From assembly GCF_900177385.1 (NCBI RefSeq), contig NZ_FXBJ01000002.1:2174001-2238000 (forward strand): 64,000 nt of DNA. Reading direction: 5' to 3'. The notes under the pieces are model-generated. The model ran no database searches, had not been told where the DNA came from, and worked only from the letters and a program-made list of their open reading frames with translations. Of this stretch, positions 8,928 through 19,600 are shown in pieces. The position numbers were made by a program, and so were the translations under genes. Origin of the DNA: Carnobacterium iners (GTDB lineage Bacteria; Bacillota; Bacilli; Lactobacillales; Carnobacteriaceae). Numbering within the stretch: the first letter of the stretch is position 1; each line of letters opens with the position of its first letter.

Positions 8928-11288
8928 TCAATCTTTTTCTTTAAAAATCGTATAAAAAGACTCTTTATATTTATTTTCCCCTATTTTTATGTGGCTGAAA
9001 TGAATAGCTCCATTTATGTCTGTTCGATAGATTTGGCTAGTTTGAATTCGATTAAGTACTTCTGAATTTGGATGATTGTAGCGGTTATTCACCCCACAAG
9101 AAATCAATGCATGCTTTGGCTGAATAGAATCAATGAAATTCTGACTAGTAGATGTTTGGCTTCCATGGTGAGCTACTTTTAAAACATCTACTTTTAAATT
9201 TGGATATCGTTGAATTAATTGGTTCTCTCCCTCTTCAATATCTCCTGTAAATAACCAAAAATATGATCCTATTTTTCCGTATAAAACCATAGAATCATTA
9301 TTTTCTCCTTTCCCTGAAGAAGGTGGCCATAATACAGCTAATGTCGAATTAATAAATGTTGTTTTTTCCTCTGACGCAATAACTTCATGAATGAGTGTCT
9401 CAGAGCCAGCTATCTTTGAAACAGTCTTTTGAAAGGATGGCTTATTTAGTGTTCCTGCTGGAAAAATTAGTTCTTTTACTTTAATGGATTGTGTCAAATC
9501 TAGTAATGCACCACAGTGATCCTCATCTCCATGAGAAATCAGTACTTGATCTAAACTCGCTATCCCTTGCGATTTTAGCGTTGGTATTACTACTCGTTTG
9601 GCTAGTGAAGGAGGATTCTTTTTTTTTTGCCATTCTTTTGTCTCAAAAGCTATAGAACCTCCAGTATCAATTAGATAGTTGCCTCTTCCAAATGATTTTT
9701 TTATTATTATCGAATCTCCTTGCCCTACATCGACTACAACTACTTTATCGAAAGGAGAATAACGTTGATAGCTGCTAAAAAGAATGAACGAGATAATTAA
9801 TAAAATAGTGCTGAATACTCTTTTATTTATAATATTTCTATTTATCTCTAACGTTAAAATAAAATAAATTAAAGAACAAATAAAAACTAGCATTAAAAAA
9901 AGTGGAACTCTGCCAGTAACAATTGTGATAAAAGGTAGCTCGCTAATCATCTCTGCTATTTTTTCAATAATAGTTAACAATTTTTCAATACTTATCACGC
10001 TGTATTGAAAAAGTGAACTTTGGTAAAAAATAAAAGATACTATCAATAAAACAATAAAAATTGGCAACAATAGCCAAGTAAATAAAGGGACGAAAAGAAG
10101 ATTAGCAAAAATCCCAATCCAAGAAAATTCAAAAAAATGATAGGACAATATTGGAATAGATACTAACATAAGGATAAAAGAAATAATAAAGTTCGTAACA
10201 ATAGGTAATTTCGAAACGGTAAAATAGGTTTGTGAGAGAATCAGTAATACTAAACTTAGAAGATAGCTTAATTGAAAGCCTACTGAAAATAATTGATAAG
10301 GATCAATAAGAATAGCAGATAATAATGTCCATGACCAAACATCTAGACTGGAAACAACTTTTTTAAAATGACTACAAGTTAATAAAATTAACGACATCAC
10401 AATTGCTCGATAGACACTTGTACCCCAGCCAGTCAAATTTCCATAAAAAGGCAAAACAATCAACATAATATAAAACGTTGTCTCTTTAGTCACTCCCATT
10501 CGCCACAACAAATAAACTAAACCCGTCAAAAAAAATTGAATATGTAATCCTGAGATACTCAGTAAATGAATGATCCCTATTTCTTTAAACTGTTGGATAG
10601 TTGTTTTATCAAGAGAATTTAAATCAGCAAAAAGGAGTGTTTTCATGTATTGAGAGACTTTCAGTGTAAATTTCTTATCAAGCTGTTTTAATAAAGCCAT
10701 TCTCATATTCGCTGGCTTTAATTTAGTAAAAAAAGTAGATTTCGGTTGATACAACGATTGGATTGTTTCAGCTTTTAAAATCCAATGTACTTTTTTACGT
10801 TTTAAAAATGTTTGATAATTAAATTGATTTTGATTCCGATTCTTCTCTGGCTGTTCTAAATTACCTGAAATCGTAACAGTAACTATCGTGGTTTGTGCTT
10901 CCCAAATCTTTTTTTCTTTTATCGAATTAAGTGTGTAAAAAACAACCAGTTTTTCGGCTACTGGTAATATATTAGCTGATTTGTCAGTCGTTCCGTAAAA
11001 CTGTAGTTGATCACCATCTATTTTTATTTCATCTGGTTTAATAATTACTGTAAAATTTTTATCTTCAGTAGTTAATTTAGTTTGATTTGTCCACTGATGA
11101 ACGTTTGTAACCAAAATAACCAAAAAGGATAAGACTAGTGAGCCAACGATTAACGTTAATCTTTTAGTCTTATATAGACGCAACAAGAAAATAAGATACA
11201 TTATAACTGCTAGCCAATGCATTGTTGTTAAAACGATTAGTGAACTTATTAAACCAAGTATCGCTGGAAACAAGAAATAACTCCTCAT
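8928..11288 (-). CDS. comEC: competence protein ComEC, DNA-uptake channel
   Basis: Polytopic membrane protein that carries single-stranded DNA across the membrane during transformation. It has 786 residues, near the Bacillus length. In order: two N-terminal membrane segments and a DUF4131/OB-like extracellular region (about 1-190), the Competence domain with SISGLHIQF (about 244-252) and many membrane helices (to about 500), then a metallo-beta-lactamase domain with DVGQGDS and SHGDEDHCG. The reading frame is intact, so uptake may be functional. The ATG at 11288 has little SD; GAGGAG inside codons 1-3 lies seven bases before a TTG at codon 6 (11273), an alternative start. Confidence 0.95.
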   Translation of the reverse strand: MRSYFLFPAILGLISSLIVLTTMHWLAVIMYLIFLLRLYKTKRLTLIVGSLVLSFLVILVTNVHQWTNQTKLTTEDKNFTVIIKPDEIKIDGDQLQFYGTTDKSANILPVAEKLVVFYTLNSIKEKKIWEAQTTIVTVTISGNLEQPEKNRNQNQFNYQTFLKRKKVHWILKAETIQSLYQPKSTFFTKLKPANMRMALLKQLDKKFTLKVSQYMKTLLFADLNSLDKTTIQQFKEIGIIHLLSISGLHIQFFLTGLVYLLWRMGVTKETTFYIMLIVLPFYGNLTGWGTSVYRAIVMSLILLTCSHFKKVVSSLDVWSWTLLSAILIDPYQLFSVGFQLSYLLSLVLLILSQTYFTVSKLPIVTNFIISFILMLVSIPILSYHFFEFSWIGIFANLLFVPLFTWLLLPIFIVLLIVSFIFYQSSLFQYSVISIEKLLTIIEKIAEMISELPFITIVTGRVPLFLMLVFICSLIYFILTLEINRNIINKRVFSTILLIISFILFSSYQRYSPFDKVVVVDVGQGDSIIIKKSFGRGNYLIDTGGSIAFETKEWQKKKNPPSLAKRVVIPTLKSQGIASLDQVLISHGDEDHCGALLDLTQSIKVKELIFPAGTLNKPSFQKTVSKIAGSETLIHEVIASEEKTTFINSTLAVLWPPSSGKGENNDSMVLYGKIGSYFWLFTGDIEEGENQLIQRYPNLKVDVLKVAHHGSQTSTSQNFIDSIQPKHALISCGVNNRYNHPNSEVLNRIQTSQIYRTDINGAIHFSHIKIGENKYKESFYTIFKEKD

Positions 11289-11343
11289 TTTTAATTAACG
11301 ATTGATTCTGTCTACAGCAATTTTTTTTAATAAAACCATTGGC

Positions 11344-11802
11344 TTAAAATTTTAATTCTTTAAAAAAGTTTTCTGATAGAAAAACTTTTTCGCATTGAAC
11401 GTGGGCTTGTTCAATTAAATTTAATGCGTATTCATTATTGTGATAATCTTCCAAATAATATATTTTTTTGATTCCTGCTTGAAGAATCATTTTAGTACAT
11501 TGAAGACAAGGAAAGTGAGTAACATATATTTCCGCACCTTCTGTTTGAACACCAAATTTTGCACATTGTAGGATAGCATTCATTTCCGCATGGATTGTAC
11601 GAATACAGTGGCCGTCTACCACGTAGCACCCTTCATCAATACAATGCTTGTCCCCACTTACAGAGCCATTGTAGCCACCAGCAATAATTCGTTTCTCTCT
11701 TACTATCGTAGCTCCAACAGTTAGTCTAGTACAGGTACTTCTTAAAGAAAGCAATAAGCTTTGTGACATAAAATATTGATTCCATGGAATTCTTTCTGCC
11801 AT
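11344..11802 (-). CDS. comEB: ComEB, dCMP/cytidine deaminase family
   Basis: Zinc-dependent deoxycytidylate deaminase family, second gene of the comE operon. The zinc ligands and proton shuttle are visible as HAEMNAI and PCLQC. The N-terminal DKHCIDEGCYVVDGHCIRTIHAE region is the deaminase insertion of dCMP deaminases. From the ATG at 11802 it has 152 residues; GGAGGA lies seven bases upstream, so this start is preferred over the in-frame TTG at 11817. ComEB is generally dispensable for transformation in Bacillus, and its role in pyrimidine nucleotide supply is the safer statement. Confidence 0.93.
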   Translation of the reverse strand: MAERIPWNQYFMSQSLLLSLRSTCTRLTVGATIVREKRIIAGGYNGSVSGDKHCIDEGCYVVDGHCIRTIHAEMNAILQCAKFGVQTEGAEIYVTHFPCLQCTKMILQAGIKKIYYLEDYHNNEYALNLIEQAHVQCEKVFLSENFFKELKF

Positions 11803-11916
11803 CACTCGTTCCTCCAATTTAATTCCATTAAATAATTATTAATCGGTTCATTTAATAAACATTTCTATTAGTATACAAAAGCTTTTCTATGTTTTCAATC
11901 TTTCGTTAAAAAATAA

Positions 11917-12633
11917 TTAATCTGTGCCCACACTAATAAATTCAGCCAACGCTTCAAATGTTTTATCGCCAATGCCAGAAACTTCTTTTAATTCTTCCAC
12001 AGCTTTAAATGAACCTTTTTCTTGCCTATATTGTAAAATACGTTCAGCTTTTTTTTCACCAATCCCAGATAGTGTTTGTAATTCACTTATATCTGCAGTG
12101 TTAATGTTTACTTTACCTGTCTGTGTCTCGTTTGATTCACTTGATGGACTACTCACCACTGGCAGCTCTTCTTCACTTTCATTTGTACCTATACTCGATT
12201 TTTCTACTCCTATCGCCGGTATTGTAATCATCATTTGATCTGTTAGCTTTTGAGAAAGATTAACCATACTTTGATCAGCTGTTGGCAAGAAACCACCTGC
12301 TAAAATAATAACATCTGTTAAACGTGTTTCTGAATTTATTTCATAGACTCCTGGTAATTGAACAGCACCCTTGATATCAACAAAAATAGAGGTATCTATA
12401 ACTTTTTCTTGCTTGCTTTTACTTTCATTTCCATCTGAAACGATGCTACTTTGGAGCGAGGAAGCATGACTTATATAAAAATCAGTTAAAGATTCATCTA
12501 GCTGGTCAGTTGTTTCTGATTCAGAAATAAGACTAAAAACCAAAAAGAAGATAATAAACAGGCAAGTAACAATTAAACTAATCGCTATCATTGATTTTCT
12601 TTTTACTAATTCTATTTTAATTTTTTCAATCAT
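11917..12633 (-). CDS. comEA: ComEA, competence DNA receptor
   Basis: Membrane-anchored receptor that binds double-stranded DNA at the cell surface and hands it to ComEC. It has 238 residues: a cytoplasmic basic start, one membrane helix at about 15-36, a linker, an SLBB domain (about 82-140, VFVDIKGAVQLPGVY), a Ser/Glu-rich linker, and a C-terminal helix-hairpin-helix pair (VNINTADISELQTLSGIGEKKAERIL; DNA binding). GGAGGTGG precedes the ATG. It leads the comEA-comEB-comEC operon. Confidence 0.95.
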   Translation of the reverse strand: MIEKIKIELVKRKSMIAISLIVTCLFIIFFLVFSLISESETTDQLDESLTDFYISHASSLQSSIVSDGNESKSKQEKVIDTSIFVDIKGAVQLPGVYEINSETRLTDVIILAGGFLPTADQSMVNLSQKLTDQMMITIPAIGVEKSSIGTNESEEELPVVSSPSSESNETQTGKVNINTADISELQTLSGIGEKKAERILQYRQEKGSFKAVEELKEVSGIGDKTFEALAEFISVGTD

Positions 12634-12740
12634 TTAGCACCACCTCCTCTGTATTTATCGTATCTACTAAAATTATCCGCAATCATTTAGCTTTAACTTT
12701 ATTATTTATTATTAATCTCGTTTTTCTATTAACTTTTGAT

Positions 12741-12790
12741 AAAAAAATAAAACACACTCTCAGACTGCTAAGTCTTAGGAAGTGTGCTTT
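12741..12790 (-). terminator. terminator after the SepM/YlbL protease gene
   Basis: On the minus strand AAAGCACACT pairs with AGTGTGTTTT (12790-12781 and 12758-12749), followed by ATTTTTTTATC. It overlaps the end of the protease gene and separates it from comEA. Confidence 0.8.
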
Positions 12791-13841
12791 ATTTTAATTG
12801 ATTTAAATAGTTGATAGCATCTTGATATTGTTTAACGGGAATAATTTTCATTTCAGTATCTATTTTTTTAGCAACTTTTAAAGCTTCTTCATAATTTGAT
12901 TGTACGTTCGGATAATTTTTTTTAATAACTGGATCAATAGAATCATCTGGCGCAAAAAAGATAGTTGCTCCTTCTTTACTAGCCGCTACAACTTTTTTAT
13001 CAATCCCGCCAATTCGTCCAATTGTTCCATCAGGTGAAATTGTACCTGTTCCGGCAATCTCAGTGCCTTTACGTAAATCTTGCTTAGTTAATTGCTCATA
13101 TATTTGGAGAGTATACATAAATCCTGCAGAAGGCCCTCCGATATCATCTGAATCAATAGAAACAGGTATATCTGTTTCTATTGAGGTATGATCAACTAAA
13201 CTAATACCTAAACCGGGTGTTTTAGTTTGTTCTATTTCTATTAAAGGAGCAGAAATAGTATTCACTTTATTCTCTCGTTGGTACGTAACCGCAATATCTT
13301 GTCCAGGACTTTTACTTTTTACGTAGTCGATGAATTCAGCAGAACTTTTAAATTTTTGACCATCTAATGCCGTTACTGTATCTCCAACAAATAGTTTTCC
13401 AGAAAAATTTGAATCTGGTAAAATAGACATAACATAAATTCCTTTATAGGTTAATTTATACTCTTCATTTGCCGTCTTATACGCTAACTCAATAGCTGCA
13501 TTAACTGAGCTATCCATATAATACTTTTGTAAATTATCATACTCTTCACTTGATTCTGTTGTACCAAATAGTTCTTTTTTAGTCACTCCTTCATGAAAAG
13601 GCAAGTATTTTGTAAAGTAACTTACAGGTGTAGCTCTACGAATTGAAACGGTCGTTAACATAAAACTTCCTGGATTTTCATCAACTTTATCATTAACTTC
13701 AATTAATTCATTTAATCGAACTGCTGAGCCTGGCGCTTCAATATAGTAAGGGAGAGGAACAGTCAATCCTAAAACAAGGAATAGAGTCGCGACAAATAAA
13801 ATAATGGTTTTACTATTTTTTATTTTTTTCATTATAATCAC
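12789..13841 (-). CDS. membrane-bound PDZ/Lon-type serine protease (SepM/YlbL family)
   Basis: Outward-facing membrane protease with 350 residues. An N-terminal signal anchor is at about 11-30, a PDZ domain at about 130-205 (KGIYVMSILPDSNFSGKL), and a Lon-type proteolytic domain at about 220-345. The Ser-Lys dyad is Ser238 (DIGGPSAGF) and most likely Lys283 (GIDKKVVAA), by analogy with Bacillus YlbL. Streptococcal SepM processes competence pheromone, while YlbL degrades a cell-division inhibitor; the substrate here is unknown. It follows coaD by 18 bp, the usual rsmD-coaD-ylbL order. Confidence 0.93.
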   Translation of the reverse strand: MIIMKKIKNSKTIILFVATLFLVLGLTVPLPYYIEAPGSAVRLNELIEVNDKVDENPGSFMLTTVSIRRATPVSYFTKYLPFHEGVTKKELFGTTESSEEYDNLQKYYMDSSVNAAIELAYKTANEEYKLTYKGIYVMSILPDSNFSGKLFVGDTVTALDGQKFKSSAEFIDYVKSKSPGQDIAVTYQRENKVNTISAPLIEIEQTKTPGLGISLVDHTSIETDIPVSIDSDDIGGPSAGFMYTLQIYEQLTKQDLRKGTEIAGTGTISPDGTIGRIGGIDKKVVAASKEGATIFFAPDDSIDPVIKKNYPNVQSNYEEALKVAKKIDTEMKIIPVKQYQDAINYLNQLK

Positions 13842-13859
13842 CCTTACATAGCAGCTATT

Positions 13860-14369
13860 CTAAGAGTTTTCAGTTTCTTTTTTTAGGTAAGCATACTTTT
13901 TTTTAATCGCTTTATCGACATCAAGTGGCACTAATTTAGAAACATCTCCACCGAAAAAAGAGACCTCTTTAATTAAACTTGAGCTTAGAAATCGATGTTG
14001 TTGCGAGGCCATTAAAATAATGGTCTCAATTTCTAAATTTTGCGTTTTGTTCATAGCAGCAATATTCATTTCATATTCAAAATCTTCAGCATTGCGTAAT
14101 CCTCTAATCAGTACGTTTGCTCCAACTTTTTTAGCTAAATCTACTGTCAAACCCGTTGTATGTTCGATGATGGAAACATTTTTCAACTGCTTAGTTGCCG
14201 ATTGTATTAATTGTATTTTTTCATTTACATCGAATAAATTCTTTTTAGACGTATTCGTTGCTACAGCAATAAAAAGATGATCAAATAATTTAGCAGAACG
14301 TTCAATTGTATCAACGTGCCCATTTGTTAACGGATCAAAACTTCCTGGGAATAGTGCATTCTTGACCAT
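13860..14369 (-). CDS. coaD: phosphopantetheine adenylyltransferase
   Basis: Transfers AMP to 4'-phosphopantetheine, the fourth step of coenzyme A synthesis, as a cytoplasmic hexamer. From the ATG at 14369 it has 169 residues and begins MVKNALFPGSFDPLTNGH, with the nucleotidyltransferase TxGH motif. The ISSTMIKE-like C-terminal motif is present as SSSLIKEV. An upstream in-frame start at 14399 lies inside rsmD; AAGGAG supports the downstream ATG. The gene starts right after the rsmD stop, so translation is probably coupled. Confidence 0.96.
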   Translation of the reverse strand: MVKNALFPGSFDPLTNGHVDTIERSAKLFDHLFIAVATNTSKKNLFDVNEKIQLIQSATKQLKNVSIIEHTTGLTVDLAKKVGANVLIRGLRNAEDFEYEMNIAAMNKTQNLEIETIILMASQQHRFLSSSLIKEVSFFGGDVSKLVPLDVDKAIKKKYAYLKKETENS

Positions 14370-14370
14370 T

Positions 14371-14937
14371 TTAAAAAGCTCCTTCACTAAAAACTTCATA
14401 CAATACTATTTTACTTGCTCCATAAACCGTCGATCTAAACTGTTTTGCTCCACTAATTTTGTCTGGTAAATCAATTTTCCGTCCAACTTCACAAACAATT
14501 ACTGCTTTATCTGCTAAAAGATTTAAAGAAAGAATTTTTTCAAGTTGTTTAACAATCTCCTGTTCAAAATAAGGCGGGTCTATAAAAAGTAAATCAAACG
14601 GGCTATTTTTAGTTGCTAACATTTCAATAGCCCGGTTCGCATCACTTCGGTAAACATCAAATTTGGTCATTTCTTTAGTCATTTCAATATTTTCTTTTAT
14701 TATTTTAATCGCTGTTGTATCTTTATCGACCAATACTGCATGGTCCATTCCTCTAGAAATAGCCTCGATAGATAAACCACCACTACCTGCAAATAAATCC
14801 AAACATCTTCCACCATCAAAGTAAGGTCCAATAATATTAAAAATAGATTCTTTTACTTTATCGGACGTTGGCCTAGTATTTTCACCAGGAGCAGATTTCA
14901 ACTTTCTTCCACCATAGTCACCAGAAATTACTCTCAT
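14371..14937 (-). CDS. rsmD: 16S rRNA (guanine966-N2)-methyltransferase
   Basis: SAM-dependent methyltransferase that modifies G966 (E. coli numbering) of 16S rRNA. It has 188 residues, normal for the family. The N-terminal RVISGDYGGRKLKS and PTSDKVKESIFNI segments are diagnostic. Motif I is DLFAGSGGLSIEA, and the catalytic motif IV is DPPY. It heads the rsmD-coaD-protease unit, as in Bacillus ylbH-coaD-ylbL. Confidence 0.96.
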   Translation of the reverse strand: MRVISGDYGGRKLKSAPGENTRPTSDKVKESIFNIIGPYFDGGRCLDLFAGSGGLSIEAISRGMDHAVLVDKDTTAIKIIKENIEMTKEMTKFDVYRSDANRAIEMLATKNSPFDLLFIDPPYFEQEIVKQLEKILSLNLLADKAVIVCEVGRKIDLPDKISGAKQFRSTVYGASKIVLYEVFSEGAF

Positions 14938-14971
14938 TAAAGAATACCAACTTTCTTTTCTTTTTTTTTCT

Positions 14972-15007
14972 TTTAAAAAAGAGGTAGGAACAAAATCCTC
15001 CCTCTTT
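14972..15007 (-). terminator. terminator downstream of ylbG
   Basis: Minus-strand AAAGAGG pairs with CCTCTTT (15007-15001 and 14984-14978), with an inner GGA/TCC pair, followed by TTTAAAAG. It ends the unit that includes ylbG, so rsmD probably starts from its own promoter. Confidence 0.75.
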
Positions 15008-15070
15008 AATCTTTTGAACCATTCGACCTACTTTAATCTCGCTATACTAACTTTATTATAGTGATAAACG

Positions 15071-15439
15071 TTAGCCATTTCTAACTTCATGTTCTTTTAT
15101 AATATGTTCATTTTTAACTAATTGACTTTCAGACTCTATATTTAGCTGATTAAATTCTTCAACTTCCTCAACTTCTTTTCTAGGAGTTGCTTTTTTAAGA
15201 ACTTCTTTAAAATCCATATTAATCAATGGTCTGTAAGAGGGTTCCACTTGTCGAACGAAATGCAGCTCCTTGAGTTTACGGATAGTTGCTTCTAGTTCTG
15301 TCCGATTCACATAAATAACAATGTATTTCATTCGCTTTGATACATAATGAATCAAACCAAATCGCTTAAGTGTTTTCATATGTCTTAAACTATAGACCCA
15401 AATGATTATACCTTGTCTTTCACTTAATGTAAGTTCCAA
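15071..15439 (-). CDS. ylbG: YlbG family protein (DUF2129, UPF0298)
   Basis: A 122-residue cytoplasmic protein with the family core RQGIIIWVYSLRHMKTLKRFGLIHYVSKRMKYIVIYV in its first half. The C-terminal tail from about residue 85 is acidic and looks unstructured. The biochemical function of the family is unknown. The gene keeps its conserved place upstream of rsmD-coaD and just downstream of the CAP-domain gene. Confidence 0.88.
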   Translation of the reverse strand: MELTLSERQGIIIWVYSLRHMKTLKRFGLIHYVSKRMKYIVIYVNRTELEATIRKLKELHFVRQVEPSYRPLINMDFKEVLKKATPRKEVEEVEEFNQLNIESESQLVKNEHIIKEHEVRNG

Positions 15440-15462
15440 TGAACATTCTCCCTTCTTTTTCC

Positions 15463-16650
15463 TTATTTTATGCTTGGTTCTTCTTGTCTATTTAATATTA
15501 ACATGACTTCTTCCCCACGAAAAGCAATGCCAAATCTTTCCATCAGAGGATCAGCTAAAATAGTTCGTTGGTTTTCAAGACTAAACCAATACGTGATTAA
15601 CCAAGTTGAATTCGTAAACTGATTAGAATAAACAACACGATTATCTAATAAAGTTAATTTATTTAATTTTAAATAATCTTGAATCTCTTCGCTCTTTAAA
15701 GGAGGCAGTCCTACCTCTTCTTCAAAATTATCTTGGACAAATTTATTTTCATTTGAAATGTCCATTTTTATTGAACCTTCCGCCAAGGAAGATTCTCTTT
15801 TCTTTACTTCTTCACTTGATTGTTCGATAGCCATTTTCTCTTGATTAATAAAAATATCTTTGGCAATAGAAGAAAGTTCTTTATTGTAAGTTAATTCAGG
15901 TAAATTATACCGTTTCCTTAAAGCATTAAGAGTAACTTCTACTTCTTTTATCTTGCCTTTTTCATCTTCTAATTCTGTTGCTGGTTCTTTCTTTGTAATG
16001 CCTTCATTCTGAGGAAACACTTCATAAATATCCGATTGAAGTAAGGTTTGTTCGTCTACATAACGAATAGCATTAATTTTATTGGTTTCTCTATCTACCA
16101 TTAAGATTGAAAAAACATTCTTTTCAAAAATAACTAGCGGGTGGTAATTCAAGTCATTTTCTGATAGTTCAATTGTATAATCTTTATTTTCATATTCAAT
16201 AGAAAAGGTTGGGTATAAAGGAGTTAGTTGATAAACTTCTGCTATATCCATACCTACTTTAAACGGAGAAACATCCAATATTGACCCTAGAACAAACATA
16301 GATATGACCTTACCTTGTTTTGAAACCCCAACTTGAAAGTAATCTTTTTCGTTATCGCCATAAATCCACCATTCGTAGCCATATGAAGTTGTTTCAATAC
16401 GTAGAGGACGACCCTGTTTTTTTTCAAGTAAATCAATGGTTTCTCCAACATATTGGCCTATCCCTTCAAGAGGAAAAACCTCTTGTTTAACGGCAGGAAT
16501 AGAGTTTGTTTTGGCCTCTTTTTTTAGCTTTGGTACGTTTTTCTTTTGAGTAACAATTTCAGAAGGACTATCGGAAATAATTTGAGGAACAAAATAGGTT
16601 AAGAGCATTAAAACCAAGAAAATTGGTATTGTTCTCAAAATTGTTTTCAT
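15463..16650 (-). CDS. exported CAP-associated/CAP-domain protein (YlbC-like)
   Basis: A 395-residue protein with an N-terminal hydrophobic segment at about residues 6-26 (signal peptide or anchor), so it acts outside the membrane. Residues about 60-200 match the CAP-associated N-terminal domain (GQYVGETIDLLEKKQGRPLRIE). The C-terminal part from about 235 is a CAP/SCP-like domain, recognisable by LRKRYNLPELTYNKELSSIAKD, but the His/Glu cavity residues of classic CAP proteins are not apparent. The position between pyc and ylbG matches Bacillus ylbC. The function is unknown. Confidence 0.8.
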   Translation of the reverse strand: MKTILRTIPIFLVLMLLTYFVPQIISDSPSEIVTQKKNVPKLKKEAKTNSIPAVKQEVFPLEGIGQYVGETIDLLEKKQGRPLRIETTSYGYEWWIYGDNEKDYFQVGVSKQGKVISMFVLGSILDVSPFKVGMDIAEVYQLTPLYPTFSIEYENKDYTIELSENDLNYHPLVIFEKNVFSILMVDRETNKINAIRYVDEQTLLQSDIYEVFPQNEGITKKEPATELEDEKGKIKEVEVTLNALRKRYNLPELTYNKELSSIAKDIFINQEKMAIEQSSEEVKKRESSLAEGSIKMDISNENKFVQDNFEEEVGLPPLKSEEIQDYLKLNKLTLLDNRVVYSNQFTNSTWLITYWFSLENQRTILADPLMERFGIAFRGEEVMLILNRQEEPSIK

Positions 16651-16674
16651 ATTTTAGGTACTCCTTACCGACAC

Positions 16675-19600
16675 TTATTTCGCAATCATCTCAATCAATA
16701 AATCGCCTGTTTCAATGAGATTATCTGCTTCTACATAAATTTGATCGATAACGCCGTCAAACGCAGCTTTTATCGTTGTTTCCATTTTCATTGCTTCCGT
16801 AATGACGATTGGATCCCCTTGGCTAACACGGTCTCCTTTTGAAACTAAGACTTCTATAATCGAACCAGGCATCGTAGCACCAATATGTTCTTTATTCGTT
16901 GGTTCTGCTTTTTTACGAACAACTTTGGTACTCGTAATGCTTTTATCTTTTACTACAATTTCTCTGCCTTGGCCATTTAAATCAAAATACATCGTACGAT
17001 TGCCTTCAGAGTTTGGTTCACCAATCTGATTTAATTTAATAATCAGTGTCTTACCCTTTTCAATCTGGACTTCAATTGATTCACCTGTTCGCATCCCATG
17101 AAAGAACGTCGCTGTATCTAAAACTGTTACATCACCAAATTGTTCATAATTTTTTTGATAATCTAAAAATACTTCAGGATACATAACGTAGCTTAACACC
17201 TCTTCGTTAGAAGGCTCCTTATTGATTAGTTTAGCTAGTTTCACTTTAGTTTGTTCAAGATCAATTGGATCCGCTAAAATTCCAGGCCGGACCGTAATCG
17301 GCTGACTTTTTTTCAAAACGATTTTTTGCAATTTTTCTGGAAATCCGCCAACAGGCTGTCCTAAATCTCCCATGAAGAAGCTGATGACAGACTCTGGAAA
17401 ATCAATTGAATGACCTTGATTATAGACATCTTCTTCAGTTAACTCATTTTGCACCATAAATAATGCCATATCTCCAACAACTTTCGAAGAGGGCGTTACT
17501 TTAATAATATCACCAAACATCTGATTAACCAGTGCATATATTTTTTTAATTTCATCCCATTTATCTGCTAGTCCAACTGCTTTAGCTTGTTGTTTAAGAT
17601 TAGAGTATTGACCTCCTGGCATCTCATGTTGGTAAACTTCTGTTTGAGGAGCACTTACCCCATTTTCAAAATCACTATAACGTGTTCTCACATCTTCCCA
17701 GTAATGATTAATTTGCTGGACATTTTCAATATTTATAGATGGAACTCGTTGTGTCCCTAATAAAGAATAGTAGAGGCTGCTCATGCTAGGTTGACTCGTC
17801 GCGCTGCTCATGGCACTCATTGCGACATCGACAATATCTACCCCAGCTTTAACGGCTAAAGCATACGTAAATATCCCATTTCCACTCGTGTCATGAGTAT
17901 GCAAATGAATTGGCACTTGAACAGTATCTTTTAATTCACTAATTAAACGATACGCTGCTTCAGGTTTTAAAATTCCAGCCATATCTTTAATTGCAATGAT
18001 ATGTGCACCTTGATTCTCTAGTTCTTTAGCCATTTCCTTATAGTAGTCAATCGTATATTTCGTTCTTAGTGGATCATTAATATCACCTGTATAGCAAATA
18101 GATGCTTCAACTATCTTACCTGTGTCTCTGACAACTTGAATACTTTTCTCCATTTGAGGAATCCAATTTAAACTATCAAAGATACGAAATACATCTACTC
18201 CACTTTTGGCTGCTTGCTGAATAAATGATTCAATCACATTATCAGGATAATTTTGATACCCTACTGCATTAGAACCTCTAAATAACATTTGGAGAAGCGT
18301 GTTAGGCATTTCGTGTCTTAGTTTTTCCAAACGCTCCCATGGATCTTCATTCAAGAATCGATAAGCAACATCAAAAGTCGCTCCACCCCACACTTCAGAA
18401 GAAAATAATTGTGGGATAGCTTTTTCTGTTTCCGCAGCAATGTTTAAAAAATCTTGTGTCCGAACGCGGGTCGCTAGCAAGCTTTGATGGGCATCTCTAA
18501 ACGTTGTATCTGTTAATAAGACTTCTTTCGTATTTTTTATCCAGTTTACCACTGCATCTACACCTTGATGTTCTAAAATACCTTTTGCATTTAGTGGAAC
18601 ATCGTTTAGTAAAGTTAGTTTCTTAGGTCTTCTAGCAGGTTCATAAAATTTCTTTGGAGCTTTCTCGATACCTGGGAAACCATTCACTGTAATCGTACTA
18701 ATATATTTCATTGTCTTATTTCCTCTATCACGAACTTTTGAAAACACAAAAAGTTCAGGAGTCGAATCAATAAAGGTTGTTTTTGCTTCTCCTGAAAGAA
18801 AAACCGGGTGGGAAATAACATTATCCATAAATGGAATATTTGTTTTTACACCACGAATACGGAATTCTCTTAAAGATCGTGTCATTTTTTGTGCAGCTAG
18901 TTCAAATGTAGACGCGTGCGTACATACTTTGACAAGCAAGGAATCAAAAAATGGCGAAACTACAGTGCCTTGAAAACCATTGCCTGCATCTAGGCGTATC
19001 CCAAAACCACCTGGAGAGCGATACGTATCTATTTTACCAGTGTCAGGTAAAAAACCATTAAGGGGATCTTCAGTCGTTATACGACACTGAATAGCTGCAC
19101 CCATTAAGGGTATATTCTCTTGAGCAGGAATAGCTATCTCACTGTGTAAATTTTTCCCTTGTGCAATTAGAATTTGAGCTTGAACAATGTCAATTCCCGT
19201 GATGAGTTCCGTAATAGTGTGCTCTACTTGTACACGTGGATTTACTTCAATAAAATAAAATTCATTGCCTTCAAGTAAAAATTCAACGGTTCCTGCATTA
19301 ACATAGCCAACATGCTTCATCAATTGAACAGCCGACTCACACATTTTGAGACGTAGTTCATCTGGAATAGAAACACACGGCGCAACCTCTACAACCTTTT
19401 GGTGTCGACGTTGTACTGAGCAATCACGTTCATATAAATGAATAATATTCCCATGAGTATCTCCTAATATTTGAACTTCGATATGCTTAGGATCTTGAAT
19501 ATAGCGTTCGACATATATATCATCATTTCCAAATGCCGATTTTGCTTCACTACGGGCCCTTTCGAAACTATCTTTTACTTCTTCAGCGGAGTAAGCCACA